A stretch of 64,000 bases of DNA from Verrucomicrobiota bacterium (GTDB taxonomy: Bacteria; Chlamydiota; Chlamydiia; Chlamydiales; SM23-39), in contig JAGWZL010000006.1 in NCBI GenBank assembly GCA_018968815.1, forward strand, positions 1-64,000, written 5' to 3'. A program made the position numbers and the translations under genes. Shown piece after piece: positions 55,267-63,603 of the stretch. The notes beneath the pieces are model-generated. The model searched no databases. It saw only the letters and a list, made by a program, of their open reading frames with translations, and had not been told where the DNA came from. Positions within the stretch are counted from its first letter, which is position 1. The number at the start of each line of letters is the position of its first letter.

Positions 55267-56491
55267 GGCAGCTCCTCTTGGCTAAGATTTCAAACGGTAG
55301 GCCATTGATTTTTGCAGCATGAGCGCACCATCTTTGATCGAAAGAATCGCTCTTGATCGAGCGGATCTCAGGATAAAAGAGAGACATAGGAGAACTGCGC
55401 GATAGGATCTCGATATTGCCTTTATACAGACGCGCGATTGAAGTCCCTGAGACAACTTGTTGGGTCTTTCCGATAAAGGCGTCGAGCGCCGCTTTCAGTG
55501 GGTGGTACCACATCCCGTGATAAACGAGATAGGCCCACTGGGCATCGATCCCTTTTTTGAATTGCAATTCGCTTTTCGAAAGGCACATCTGCTCGAGGTC
55601 TTTGTGGAGCTTGAGAATCACATGCGCTGCGGGCGCCTCGTAGATTTCTCGGCTTTTCAGATCCATGATCCCGTCTTCAAAGATATCGATGAGGCCGATT
55701 CCTCGACTGCCTGCGATCCCATTGAGTTTCTGGATGATCAGATCGAGAGGAAGAACCTCCCCGTTCAAGGCAATCGGAACCCCCTTTTCGAATTCGATCT
55801 TGACTTCGATAGAGTGATCGGTGGAAAGATGGGGAGGTGTCATCCACATCCACACATCTGGCGAGATCTCCTGATTCAGATCGATCGCTCCCGAAGCAAT
55901 TGAACGGCACCATAAGGTTTTATCATCCCCACCGATGACCTGCTCGGTCACAGGCATTTTCCATGCCTCGCATAACAGTTTTTCTTCCATTCGGGTGAGA
56001 TTAAAATCGCGGACAGGAACCAAGATCTCTAGACCGGGAGCAAATAGCTTGAAAACATTGTGCATCCGATACTGGTCATTTCCTTTGCCGCTCGAACCCT
56101 CCATAATCGCATCGCAGCCTAACTCTGTGGCTTTCTCTGCAACGAGCTTCGCTACGAGTTGCCTCGTCATCGAAGTCGAAACGGGATACCCATTATAGTC
56201 GGAGTTGGCTGCAATGGCCTTTGAGAGCCACTCTTTTGTAAACTCTTCCCTCGCATCGATGAGGATCGGTTCAATGCCCAGCATTTTTGCCTTCGCAAAG
56301 ACCTCTCCCATCTCTTCATCCCCTTGCCCTACATCGATCGTGATTGCAACGATCTCTTTTGCTGCATAAATGCGTCGGAGCAATTCGATACAGAGAGTCG
56401 AATCGAGCCCCCCAGAAAAGGCGACGGCAACTTTTTTCCCTTTTGGCACTGCCGTGCCATTGATTTTTTCCAATATAGTTTCGAGTTTCAT
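55247..56491 (-). CDS. Divergent argininosuccinate synthase paralogue
   Basis: 414 residues of the ArgG family. The P-loop reads 'AFSGGLDSTL' (canonical SGGLDTS), the substrate loop 'EGSSGKGNDQYR' (canonical HGxTGKGNDQVRFE), and 'SRGIGLIDIFEDGIMDLKSREIYEAPA' corresponds to the usual HGIGRxDxVENR segment with the His and Arg changed. The Asn-Asp pair in GKGNDQ, the Arg in 'STSMTR' and the Tyr in 'IYEAP' are kept. It overlaps the canonical argG by 4 bp and argH by 20 bp. It could be a second synthase, a subunit for a mixed oligomer, or an enzyme with a changed substrate. Confidence 0.85.
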   Translation of the reverse strand: MKLETILEKINGTAVPKGKKVAVAFSGGLDSTLCIELLRRIYAAKEIVAITIDVGQGDEEMGEVFAKAKMLGIEPILIDAREEFTKEWLSKAIAANSDYNGYPVSTSMTRQLVAKLVAEKATELGCDAIMEGSSGKGNDQYRMHNVFKLFAPGLEILVPVRDFNLTRMEEKLLCEAWKMPVTEQVIGGDDKTLWCRSIASGAIDLNQEISPDVWMWMTPPHLSTDHSIEVKIEFEKGVPIALNGEVLPLDLIIQKLNGIAGSRGIGLIDIFEDGIMDLKSREIYEAPAAHVILKLHKDLEQMCLSKSELQFKKGIDAQWAYLVYHGMWYHPLKAALDAFIGKTQQVVSGTSIARLYKGNIEILSRSSPMSLFYPEIRSIKSDSFDQRWCAHAAKINGLPFEILAKRSCHVEALV

Positions 56492-57699
56492 ACAACCTCT
56501 TTTTTCATAAGTCTTAAAGCATTGATTTTGATAAATCCTTTCGCATCTGTCTGATCATATCTCCCTGCGTGGTTCATGCTGGCGATATCGAGACGGTACA
56601 GGGATTGAGGCGATGTGCGTCCTTCTATGATCACATTGCCTTTGTAAAGCGTGAGAAAAACAGTTCCCGTCACGTCCTTTTGTGTAGACTGAACAGCGCC
56701 CATCAACATCTCTTTTTCTGGACTGAACCAGAAGCCGTTATAGATCAGTTGAGCGATCTTAGGCGCTAGACTCTCTTTGAGGAGAATCACCTCTCGGTCG
56801 AGCGTCAACAGTTCAAGATCCCGATGAGCCTGTAATAAAATCGTCCCCGCCGGTGTCTCATAGACGCCTCGGCTTCTCATCCCTACGAAACGGTTTTCGA
56901 CGATGTCAACCCTGCCGATTCCATGCCGCCCACCCGCATGATTCAGAGCCTGAAACAATGCGAGCGATCCAGGAACTATCTGGCCTGAAATCCTATCGAT
57001 CACCCGAATGGGAATCCCTTGCTCGAATTCGATCGTGAGCTTGAGCGGTTGATCTGGCGCATCGAATGGAGAAACTGTCTTCTTGTACATGGTTTCAGGA
57101 GGAGCGTGGGAGGGGTCTTCCAAAAGGCCCCCCTCGAAGCTCGTGTGCATGAGATTTTCATCGATGCTGTAGGGCTTTTCGATCGTAGATGTGACTGGAA
57201 TGGCATGTTTTGCCGCGTAAGAGAGCAAATCGGGCCTTCCCTGAAACTGAGAGAGAAACTCCGGGTCTTTCCATGGGGCAATGATCTCGGCATGAGGCAT
57301 CAACTGCAAGAAAACGAGCTCGAAGCGTACCTGGTCGTTTCCTTTGCCCGTTGCGCCATGAGCGAGAACGGAAATGTTTTCTTTTTTGGCCGCTTGAACC
57401 AGCTTTTCAGCGATCAAAGGCCTTGCGAGCGAAGTTCCCAAAAGATAGCGCCCCTCATATACGGCATGCGCCTGTAATGATGGGAAAATATACTTCTCTA
57501 CAAATTCTTTGCGGCAATCTTCGACGATCACCTGCTTAGCCCCTATCCGCAGCGCCTTTTGTTCGACGGCCTTGAAATCCTCTTCCTGGCCAACATTGGC
57601 GACAAAACACAAGACTTCGTAGCCGCGCTCGATCAGCCACTTCAAAATGACGGAGGTATCAAGCCCTCCGCTATATGCGAGCATGACTTGCTTACTCAT
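56488..57699 (-). CDS. argG: Argininosuccinate synthase
   Basis: Joins citrulline and aspartate with ATP. 403 residues from ATG 57699 (AAGGAA RBS 7-12 bases upstream; the longer frame is inside the ATPase gene). Canonical motifs: 'AYSGGLDTSVILKWL', 'YLLGTSLARP', 'LAHGATGKGNDQVRFE', 'YSIDENLMHTSFEGGLLEDP', and 'GGRHGIGRVDIVENRFVG'. All binding residues are in place. It overlaps the ATPase gene upstream by 8 bp and the paralogue downstream by 4 bp. Confidence 0.96.
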   Translation of the reverse strand: MSKQVMLAYSGGLDTSVILKWLIERGYEVLCFVANVGQEEDFKAVEQKALRIGAKQVIVEDCRKEFVEKYIFPSLQAHAVYEGRYLLGTSLARPLIAEKLVQAAKKENISVLAHGATGKGNDQVRFELVFLQLMPHAEIIAPWKDPEFLSQFQGRPDLLSYAAKHAIPVTSTIEKPYSIDENLMHTSFEGGLLEDPSHAPPETMYKKTVSPFDAPDQPLKLTIEFEQGIPIRVIDRISGQIVPGSLALFQALNHAGGRHGIGRVDIVENRFVGMRSRGVYETPAGTILLQAHRDLELLTLDREVILLKESLAPKIAQLIYNGFWFSPEKEMLMGAVQSTQKDVTGTVFLTLYKGNVIIEGRTSPQSLYRLDIASMNHAGRYDQTDAKGFIKINALRLMKKEVV

Positions 57700-58387
57700 A
57701 AAAAAATTCCTTCGTTTTTGATTTTTCTCCCATAACTCCCTCGTGCATTTCAATGATTTGCCCTTCTTCTATGAAGTAAACCCGATCCAGAAGCCCTTGC
57801 AGCAAGATCCTATCGTGAGAAGAGAGGACCACGGCAATCCCTTCTTTCAGCAGGTCTTTGACGATCGAGATGAAATTGTTCGTATTCTCTGGATCGAGCG
57901 ACGCGCTTGGCTCATCAAACAGAAGTACTTTCGGGCGTAAAGCCAATGCCCTAGCGATCGCCACGCGTTGCTGCTGACCACCGGAGAGTTCTGACGGATA
58001 GGCAAGATGAAAGGCTCCTAGTCCCAGCCAACTCAGTACTTCTTTAGCTCTCTGTTCGGCCTCCTCGCAGGGTAGCTTCAATGCGGTGCAAAGGGGATGC
58101 GAGACATTCTTCAGCACCGTCATGTGAGGAAAAAGATGATGCTGCTGAAAGACGAAACCGATCGATGCGATCCGCTCGCGCTTTGTCAGAGCTTGTAGAT
58201 CCTTCCCTGCGATTCGAAGCGCTCCTTCATATTCCACCAAACCACCGAGGCATTTCAGCAAGGAAGTTTTCCCTGCGCCACTTTTCCCGATAAATGCCGT
58301 CACCCTGCCCGCTTCGATCCGGAAAGAGAGCCCTTTGAGAACGGCTTTTCCTTTCAATGATAATTGGATCTTTTCTGCTTCGATCAC
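57692..58387 (-). CDS. Polar amino acid ABC transporter ATPase
   Basis: 231 residues: Walker A 'GKSGAGKTSLLKC', Q loop 'GFVFQQHHLFPHMTV', signature 'LSGGQQQRVAIARAL', Walker B 'KVLLFDEPSASLDPE', H loop 'LSSHD'. It has the short length of GlnQ/ArtP/HisP type ATPases. It overlaps the permease by 4 bp and the argG start by 8 bp. It energises uptake through the permease at the inner membrane. Confidence 0.93.
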   Translation of the reverse strand: MIEAEKIQLSLKGKAVLKGLSFRIEAGRVTAFIGKSGAGKTSLLKCLGGLVEYEGALRIAGKDLQALTKRERIASIGFVFQQHHLFPHMTVLKNVSHPLCTALKLPCEEAEQRAKEVLSWLGLGAFHLAYPSELSGGQQQRVAIARALALRPKVLLFDEPSASLDPENTNNFISIVKDLLKEGIAVVLSSHDRILLQGLLDRVYFIEEGQIIEMHEGVMGEKSKTKEFFYE

Positions 58388-59016
58388 TTCTTTAATCTCC
58401 TTTCAATCGCCCTGGAAATCAGGGAGATCGACGTTGTCATTGTGTAATAGATTGCGGCGACTGTCAGATACACTGGCATGGGATCAAGCTCCCTGGCTAC
58501 AATATCTCGGCCCGCTTTCGTCAATTCGGTCACGCCGATGATCATCAAGATGCTCGTCTCTTTAATCAAAGCGGCCATCTCATTCGTCAGCGCAGGAAGG
58601 ACATTTCTCACCATCTGTGGCAAAATGATACTCCGCATCGCAGCCACTCGCCCATAACCGAGTACATGGACTGCATCCCATTGTCCTTGGGGGATCGATT
58701 CAATCCCGCACCGGACGATCTCTGCGATATAGGCTGAAGAGTTCATACTGAGCGCCAATACCCCCGCAGTAAACGGTGACAAGTCAAACCCAAATGCTTG
58801 CGGCAGAGCGAAATAGAGGATGAGCACCTGCACAAAAAGAGGAGTGCCGCGAACGACCGACACGAATAAGTGGATCAGCCGGCTTAAACCTGCCACTTTC
58901 CATGGAGGGCTGTTGAGTATGCCTAACCCAACACCCCCGACGATGCTCAAACACATTGCGGCGAAGACGATCTCTACTGTGACGGCTGCGCCTTGAAGCA
59001 ATTGGGAAAACATCAT
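58384..59016 (-). CDS. Polar amino acid ABC transporter permease
   Basis: 210 residues, five membrane helices, HisM/GlnP/ArtM type with the EAA loop 'NVLPALTNEMAALIKETSIL' that docks the ATPase. ATG 59016 overlaps the binding-protein stop (ATGA). One permease gene only, so a homodimer is likely. Confidence 0.92.
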   Translation of the reverse strand: MMFSQLLQGAAVTVEIVFAAMCLSIVGGVGLGILNSPPWKVAGLSRLIHLFVSVVRGTPLFVQVLILYFALPQAFGFDLSPFTAGVLALSMNSSAYIAEIVRCGIESIPQGQWDAVHVLGYGRVAAMRSIILPQMVRNVLPALTNEMAALIKETSILMIIGVTELTKAGRDIVARELDPMPVYLTVAAIYYTMTTSISLISRAIERRLKK

Positions 59017-59795
59017 TCCACCTCGTGAAACCATTTTTGTTGCAGTTTTTCTAGCTCGCCGTTTTCCTTCAGCGTCTCTATAATGCTTTCGATATGGGCG
59101 ATCATCTCGGGATTGTTCTTGTCGATCCCGATCCCATCTCCTAGAACTTGGTTCTCAGGTGTCAGGGGCAGGGGAATCGAGGCGATTTCTCCATATTTGT
59201 GCTTCAGTTCATTGCCGATCCCCGGCTGTACCAGAGCCGCTATCGATTTGCCATATTTGAGATCCATCACCAAATCCATGATCCCGTCGAGCGATTTGTG
59301 ATGAACATCGTCATAATGGTGAAGGATGCTTTCTTGAATGGTTCCTGTCTGAGCAGCGACCACGTGACTCTTCAAATCGTCAATGGATTGAACGCCCGCT
59401 GGCACCTTGCCCCAGAAAATCAGCTGCATCTCAGTGATTTTTTCTCCGTTGTAAGGAACCATCGCGATCTCCTTCATACGATCTTGCGTGATCGACATCC
59501 CACTCATCAGGAAATCGATTTTTTTGCTCTTCAATGCCAGAATCAGCGCATCAAAATTCATCTGTTTGATGATGAGCTTTTTCCCCATCATCGCTGCGAT
59601 CTTCTCGGCGATATCGATATCAAATCCAGCTACCTGCCCTTTCTCATCGATAAATTCATAGGGAGGGAATTCGGGGTGAGTGCCCAGAACGATGCTGTTT
59701 TTCTGTTCCTGCGCAGAGTTGCAGGAGATCATTGTAGTAGCCAGAGCTGCAAGTGAAAGCGCGGCCAATAAAATTTTTTTTGAAAACTTGAACAT
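59013..59795 (-). CDS. artJ: ArtJ/GlnH-like amino acid-binding lipoprotein
   Basis: 260 residues: lipoprotein signal with lipobox 'MISC' (Cys25), then the type II periplasmic-binding fold 'GTHPEFPPYEFIDEKGQVAGFDIDIAEKIA', 'MSGMSITQDRMKEI', 'AAQTGTIQES' and 'GDGIGIDKNNPEM'. This matches chlamydial ArtJ (arginine-binding). In this operon the ligand may be citrulline or arginine. SD AGG precedes ATG 59795. A leader of about 140 nt with a GCGTCG/CGACGC hairpin (59858-59876) lies upstream. Confidence 0.92.
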   Translation of the reverse strand: MFKFSKKILLAALSLAALATTMISCNSAQEQKNSIVLGTHPEFPPYEFIDEKGQVAGFDIDIAEKIAAMMGKKLIIKQMNFDALILALKSKKIDFLMSGMSITQDRMKEIAMVPYNGEKITEMQLIFWGKVPAGVQSIDDLKSHVVAAQTGTIQESILHHYDDVHHKSLDGIMDLVMDLKYGKSIAALVQPGIGNELKHKYGEIASIPLPLTPENQVLGDGIGIDKNNPEMIAHIESIIETLKENGELEKLQQKWFHEVE

Positions 59796-59941
59796 ACCAA
59801 CCTGATTTAAGTGTTTTAAATATTTCTAAAAGAGAGAGTGTGGGGTTAAATAGCTTTGCGTCGCCAGACGCGACGCCGACGACGAGAGAGGGAGAAATCC
59901 CAAGAAAAGAGGGGCTCAGATTCGTTTGTTATCATGAATAA

Positions 59942-59970
59942 ATAGTACAAAATCTGACGATTTTATGCAA
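59942..59970 (-). promoter_or_regulatory. Promoter of the art-arg operon
   Basis: Minus strand TTGCAT (59965-59970), 17 bases, TACTAT (59942-59947). An imperfect ARG box (TGAATAAATAGTAC, 59935-59948) overlaps the -10, and a half-site AATATTCA lies at 59990-59997. This layout would let ArgR repress by blocking the -10. Confidence 0.65.
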
Positions 59971-60017
59971 ACATATATCGAAACATGCTAATATTCAGTC
60001 AGATACGATCATAGGGA

Positions 60018-60033
60018 GTGAATAAATATTCAC
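60018..60033. promoter_or_regulatory. Perfect ARG-box palindrome (ArgR operator)
   Basis: GTGAATAAATATTCAC matches the enterobacterial ARG-box half-sites TGAAT-N4-ATTCA exactly. It overlaps the argR stop codon, about 50 bp upstream of the operon's -35. Confidence 0.75.
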
Positions 60034-60485
60034 TTCATCAGGAGGCTTTTAATTTTTTCGGCTACTTTTTGAGTCTCTTTGGTCGATTTGGGCGCCACAA
60101 AAATGGTGTCGTCGCCCGCTATCGTTCCCAGAATGCCGATAGAGGCCAAATGGTAATCGAGGATGCGGGCGATCATCGAAGCTGATCCTGGGCTTGTGAA
60201 AACCACAGCCATCGTTTCATTGGCGACCACGTCGAGGATGAGTTGACGTAATGGAGTGGTCATTGAAGGGGGCCCGGGCTCTCGAGGTAGGGAGTAAACG
60301 ACTTGTCCTTGAGTGTCGAGTACTTTAATCGCTCCGATTTTTCGGAGCAATCTGGAGACTTTGGATTGATTGATCTCATATCCCTGTTTTTCAAGCGCAT
60401 TGCAAATATCTTCCTGCGTGTTCGCTCTTCTTCCCATGAGAAGCGCTCTCAGGGCATCGAATAGATCTTGTGACTGATTGGCCAT
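60030..60485 (-). CDS. argR: Arginine repressor ArgR
   Basis: 151 residues from ATG 60485 (GGAGAGG RBS). A winged-helix N-domain with 'QEDICNALEKQGYEINQSKV' leading to 'SRLLRKIGAIKV' recognises ARG boxes, and the C-domain 'GSASMIARILDYHLASIGIL' with 'GTIAGDDTIFV' makes hexamers and binds arginine through the Asp pair. The usual length is 150-156. It is just upstream of the transporter-argG-argH operon on the same strand, 234 bp before artJ. Chlamydia pneumoniae also keeps ArgR beside amino-acid transporter genes. Confidence 0.95.
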   Translation of the reverse strand: MANQSQDLFDALRALLMGRRANTQEDICNALEKQGYEINQSKVSRLLRKIGAIKVLDTQGQVVYSLPREPGPPSMTTPLRQLILDVVANETMAVVFTSPGSASMIARILDYHLASIGILGTIAGDDTIFVAPKSTKETQKVAEKIKSLLMK

Positions 60486-60621
60486 AGACACCTCTCCAAG
60501 CCATATTACTCGGTTCACAAGCGAATTGCAACGGAAGCTCCTATGACCCCCCGAAAAATCATCCCCTGGCAAGGCTTGTAAATAATTTCTGAAATAAGGT
60601 AGGTTTTTCTTTCTTAGTAGG

Positions 60622-61896
60622 ATGGATATGCGTGTTGCGCTTTTGTGTTTAGGTAGCGAAGGAGACGTGCGCATTTTTGTTACGTTGGGCGTCGCTTTAA
60701 AAGCAGATGGGCATGAAGTTGTTATTTTCTCAAATACTGCAACAGAAAAGCTCTGTATCGAAAATAAGCTTGATTTCCTTCCTTTAGCTGGAGACTTGCT
60801 CCCCATTTTGAATATCGATAAAAAATCTGTCGGTTACGGGAATTTTCAAATCTTGAAACTTTTAATTCGCGTTTTAAATGAAGCTATTGGCGAACAATTT
60901 AGTTTTCTTGAAAATGAATTGAAAAAGTTCGATGCCGTACTTTATCATCCAGTAGTATTTACTGCTCCTCATTTAATCGAAGGGCTGGGTATTCCTGCCA
61001 TGAGCGTCTTGTTTTTGCCTGAAGTGCCTTCACGTTATTATGCTTCTTCTTGTATTTTTCCAAATCGCAAGCCTTCAAAAAAATGGTCGAATCTACTGAG
61101 CCATTACATATTAGCGCAGGTGTTTTGGACTCCGATGCGAAAAACTTTCAACTTCTTTAGAAACAAAATGGGGTTAAAGAAACTGGGGCATCTTGCTCCA
61201 TTGTCCCATGCTCCGTTCTGTCAAATCCCCAAATTGCTCGCGTTTAGTGAGGCTCTCGTTCCTCCCGCACCAGATTGGCCGAGCAATGCGTATATCACTG
61301 GGTATTTGCATTCACCTCCAACAGACTTTATGCCACCGAAAGAGTTGGAGCAGTTTTTATCGGATGGCCCCGCGCCAGTTTTCATTGGGTTCGGAAGTCT
61401 TGCAAAACGAGGCGATGAGAAAATGCTTTTTGCTATTTTAAAAACGCTTTGCGCCTTGAAGATTCGTGCCATTCTCGGTGGCCCATTTACTGGCTTGAAA
61501 AAAGAGGAACTCCCAGATCATATCTTGTGGATAGAACGAGCTCCCTATGACTGGCTTTTTCCAAAAGTTTGTGCCGTTGTCCATCATGGAGGGGCGGGGA
61601 CGACTCACTGTTCTTTGAAAGCAGGAAAACCTACTCTGATTGTTCCTTTTTTACTCGATCAATTCTATTGGGGAAATATGATTTGGCGTTTTGGTGCAGG
61701 TCCTAAGCCACTTCCTGCCAACCAATTCACAGCAAAAACTTTTACAGCTTCTTTGCAACAACTGATACATAACCCTTCTTATTTAAAGCGTGCTGCAGAC
61801 ATATCTACTCAGATGCAAAAAGAAGACGGCGTCAAAGCCTCGCTTGCACATTTTTATCGGTACGTAAAAGATAGTCTTGAAAAATCACATTTATGA
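60622..61896 (+). CDS. UGT-like glycosyltransferase (GT1, sterol/lipid type)
   Basis: 424 residues, GT-B fold: N-terminal 'RVALLCLGSEGDVRIFVTLG', C-terminal 'PVFIGFGSLA' and nucleotide-sugar site 'VVHHGGAGTTHCSLKAGKPT' followed by 'FLLDQFYWGNMI'. This resembles sterol 3-beta-glucosyltransferases and macrolide or glycolipid UGTs. The gene is visibly more AT-rich than its neighbours, suggesting transfer. A start six bases downstream (60628) is possible. It stands alone, divergent from argR. The acceptor is unknown. Confidence 0.85.
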   Translation: MDMRVALLCLGSEGDVRIFVTLGVALKADGHEVVIFSNTATEKLCIENKLDFLPLAGDLLPILNIDKKSVGYGNFQILKLLIRVLNEAIGEQFSFLENELKKFDAVLYHPVVFTAPHLIEGLGIPAMSVLFLPEVPSRYYASSCIFPNRKPSKKWSNLLSHYILAQVFWTPMRKTFNFFRNKMGLKKLGHLAPLSHAPFCQIPKLLAFSEALVPPAPDWPSNAYITGYLHSPPTDFMPPKELEQFLSDGPAPVFIGFGSLAKRGDEKMLFAILKTLCALKIRAILGGPFTGLKKEELPDHILWIERAPYDWLFPKVCAVVHHGGAGTTHCSLKAGKPTLIVPFLLDQFYWGNMIWRFGAGPKPLPANQFTAKTFTASLQQLIHNPSYLKRAADISTQMQKEDGVKASLAHFYRYVKDSLEKSHL

Positions 61897-61918
61897 ACAG
61901 CGCAAGTTTGTCGTTTCG

Positions 61919-61961
61919 CTAGAATGTATCCCGAAATTCTTAATATCGGAATACGTTCTAG
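61919..61961. terminator. 20-bp inverted repeat after the GT1 gene
   Basis: CTAGAATGTATCCCGAAATT and AATATCGGAATACGTTCTAG pair over 17 of 20 positions with a 3-base loop. There is no T-run, so it may be a terminator-like hairpin or another repeat. Confidence 0.5.
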
Positions 61962-61965
61962 GGTT

Positions 61966-62062
61966 ACTACCCCGCTAGCAAATAGGTGATCAAGAGCGCT
62001 CGCGAATCAAAGCCAAATCGACTCTTTGTGCGCGGGACAGTGTTTTTGTACCACGACCCCGC
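61966..62062. repeat. Half copy of inverted repeat B
   Basis: It starts ACTACCCCGCTAG, continues with CAAATAGGTGATCAAGAGCG and the loop of the 11268 element, then stops at CCACGACCCCGCGTGACC. The right arm is missing, so it is a dead remnant. Confidence 0.82.
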
Positions 62063-62104
62063 GTGACCTTGCTCCTCCTTAATCGACTGAGGTGACATTT
62101 CTAT

Positions 62105-62201
62105 TTTGGTTTGACATAAAAAATCCCATGTTGACATCAATTTGCACTTCGAGGTACCGTTCCGTCCACTCAAAAACCAATCATAGGAGAATGATCATAT
62201 G
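62105..62201 (+). promoter_or_regulatory. Shared leader cassette, copy 1
   Basis: About 97 bp nearly identical (roughly 85% by eye) to 63604-63702. TTGACA (62131-62136), 18 bases, TACCGT as weak -10; then a common block ending in the RBS AGGAGA and GATCATATGAG start context. Confidence 0.75.
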
Positions 62202-63326
62202 AGTAGTATAAAGCGTTTTGTGTTAGATCCTAACTACTTCCCCCTATTCGAGAGAGAATCCGACACGGGGCCAATGAGGACCGCGGGAACAGGGGCAGAG
62301 GAGTGGTCGACTAGGACGGCCACTCTGGTGTTATCGGTTAAGTTAGGCGTTCTGAAGTCAGGCGTATGCGTCGCGCGCTCGCCCGGCAAGGGGGTTGTGG
62401 AAGATGGGACGTTTCTCGATGTCGCAATCACGAGAGTGTGGGGGTATTTTATCAGTGAGCACTCACATGGGCAGCCATGCGTTGCTTGTCTTGCCCTAGA
62501 TAACTACCTTCCGCTATCCTCCAGACAGGTGAAATATATTACTAATCTAGAAACCATTTGTTGTTTGGGTCGGCGGTTCGGTCTAGAGTTTGATCGCTCT
62601 GTCACACCAGATCCAAAGACGGTGGAAAAAGTAGAAGCACTCGCGCGACGGATCTATGGTTCCGAAGACGCTGAAATGACTGCAGTACCGCTTGTTGCAC
62701 CTGAGCTAGCATCTCAGCCGCTGAGTATACCGAGTATTGCACCGGAGATTGTACCAAGTAGTGTGTTAGATCCCGAGAAGAGTATATCGAGTGTTGTGTT
62801 AGATCCCCCATGCTGGTCCCGCTTCAGGATAGAATTCGAATGTCCTGCTGCGACGAAGCCAATGAAGACCGCGGAAACAGGGGAAAAGGCGTGGTCGACT
62901 AGGATGTTCACTCTGGGGTTACCGGTTAAGTTAGTCCTTCTGAAGTCAGGCGAATACGTCGTGCGCTCGCTCGACCAGGAGGTTTTGGAAGGTGAGGAGT
63001 GTCTCGATGTCACACTCATGAGAGTGTGGGCGCAATTTATCAGTGCGGAACAAAATGGGCAGCCATGTGTTGTTCGTCTTTCCCGAGAGAATTGCCTTCT
63101 GCGAAGCCCCAAGGATGTGGAAGATATTACTGATCTAGAAACCATTTGTAGTTTGGGTGATCAGTTCGGTCTAAAGTTGGATCGCTCTGTCGCACCAGAT
63201 CCAAAGACGGTGGCAACAGTAGCAGAACTCGTGCGACAGAGCTATAGCCTCGAAGATCCTGTAATGACTGCAGTACAGACTGTTGCATCTCAGTCGCTCG
63301 ACGTGCAAGAAAGCGAGAAGCGCTGA
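62199..63326 (+). CDS. Unrecognised protein with tandem duplicated domain
   Basis: 375 residues. Residues about 10-165 and 205-357 are two copies of one domain: compare 'EEWSTRTATLVLSVKLGVLK' with 'KAWSTRMFTLGLPVKLVLLK', 'ITRVWGYFIS...GQPCVACLAL' with 'LMRVWAQFIS...GQPCVVRLSR', and 'FDRSVTPDPKTVEKV' with 'LDRSVAPDPKTVATV'. The linker (about 166-204) is Ser/Pro/Val-rich. No signal peptide or membrane helix. The family is unknown to me. The strong RBS AGGAGA and shared leader show it is a regulated gene. An effector role is possible but unproved. Confidence 0.72.
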   Translation: MSSIKRFVLDPNYFPLFERESDTGPMRTAGTGAEEWSTRTATLVLSVKLGVLKSGVCVARSPGKGVVEDGTFLDVAITRVWGYFISEHSHGQPCVACLALDNYLPLSSRQVKYITNLETICCLGRRFGLEFDRSVTPDPKTVEKVEALARRIYGSEDAEMTAVPLVAPELASQPLSIPSIAPEIVPSSVLDPEKSISSVVLDPPCWSRFRIEFECPAATKPMKTAETGEKAWSTRMFTLGLPVKLVLLKSGEYVVRSLDQEVLEGEECLDVTLMRVWAQFISAEQNGQPCVVRLSRENCLLRSPKDVEDITDLETICSLGDQFGLKLDRSVAPDPKTVATVAELVRQSYSLEDPVMTAVQTVASQSLDVQESEKR

Positions 63327-63354
63327 TACGGCTAGAGTCTTTCATGATTCGAGT

Positions 63355-63386
63355 GTTTTGGGAAGATGTTTTCATCTTCCCAAAAC
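63355..63386 (+). terminator. Strong hairpin after the duplicated-domain gene
   Basis: GTTTTGGGAAGATG-TTTT-CATCTTCCCAAAAC, a perfect 14-bp stem 29 bp after the stop. There is no T-run, but the stem ends in an A/T-rich base. Confidence 0.6.
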
Positions 63387-63436
63387 TTGATGCAAAAATA
63401 GGATCAGCTCTTTGATTAACCAGGGCGGTAAACAGG

Positions 63437-63596
63437 TGTACACAAATGAACTCAAAAGTGGGGAATTTGGCAAAGCCGGCGCCGCAGGTGTGGGGCAGCG
63501 AAGCAGCTCAACTTGAATAAGTTGAGCGACGGGGCCCCCAAAGATGCGGATGTCCGGCTTGAGCCAAAAACCAACTTTTGAGTTCATTTGTGTATA
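63437..63596. mobile_element. Inverted repeat family C, short copy (160 bp)
   Basis: Reverse orientation relative to 37374-37630, with the same ends (TGTACACAAATGAACTCAAA ... TTTGAGTTCATTTGTGTATA) and the same inner arms, minus about 95 bp of the middle. It lies between the two members of the unknown family. Confidence 0.85.
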
Positions 63597-63603
63597 ATAC
63601 AAC

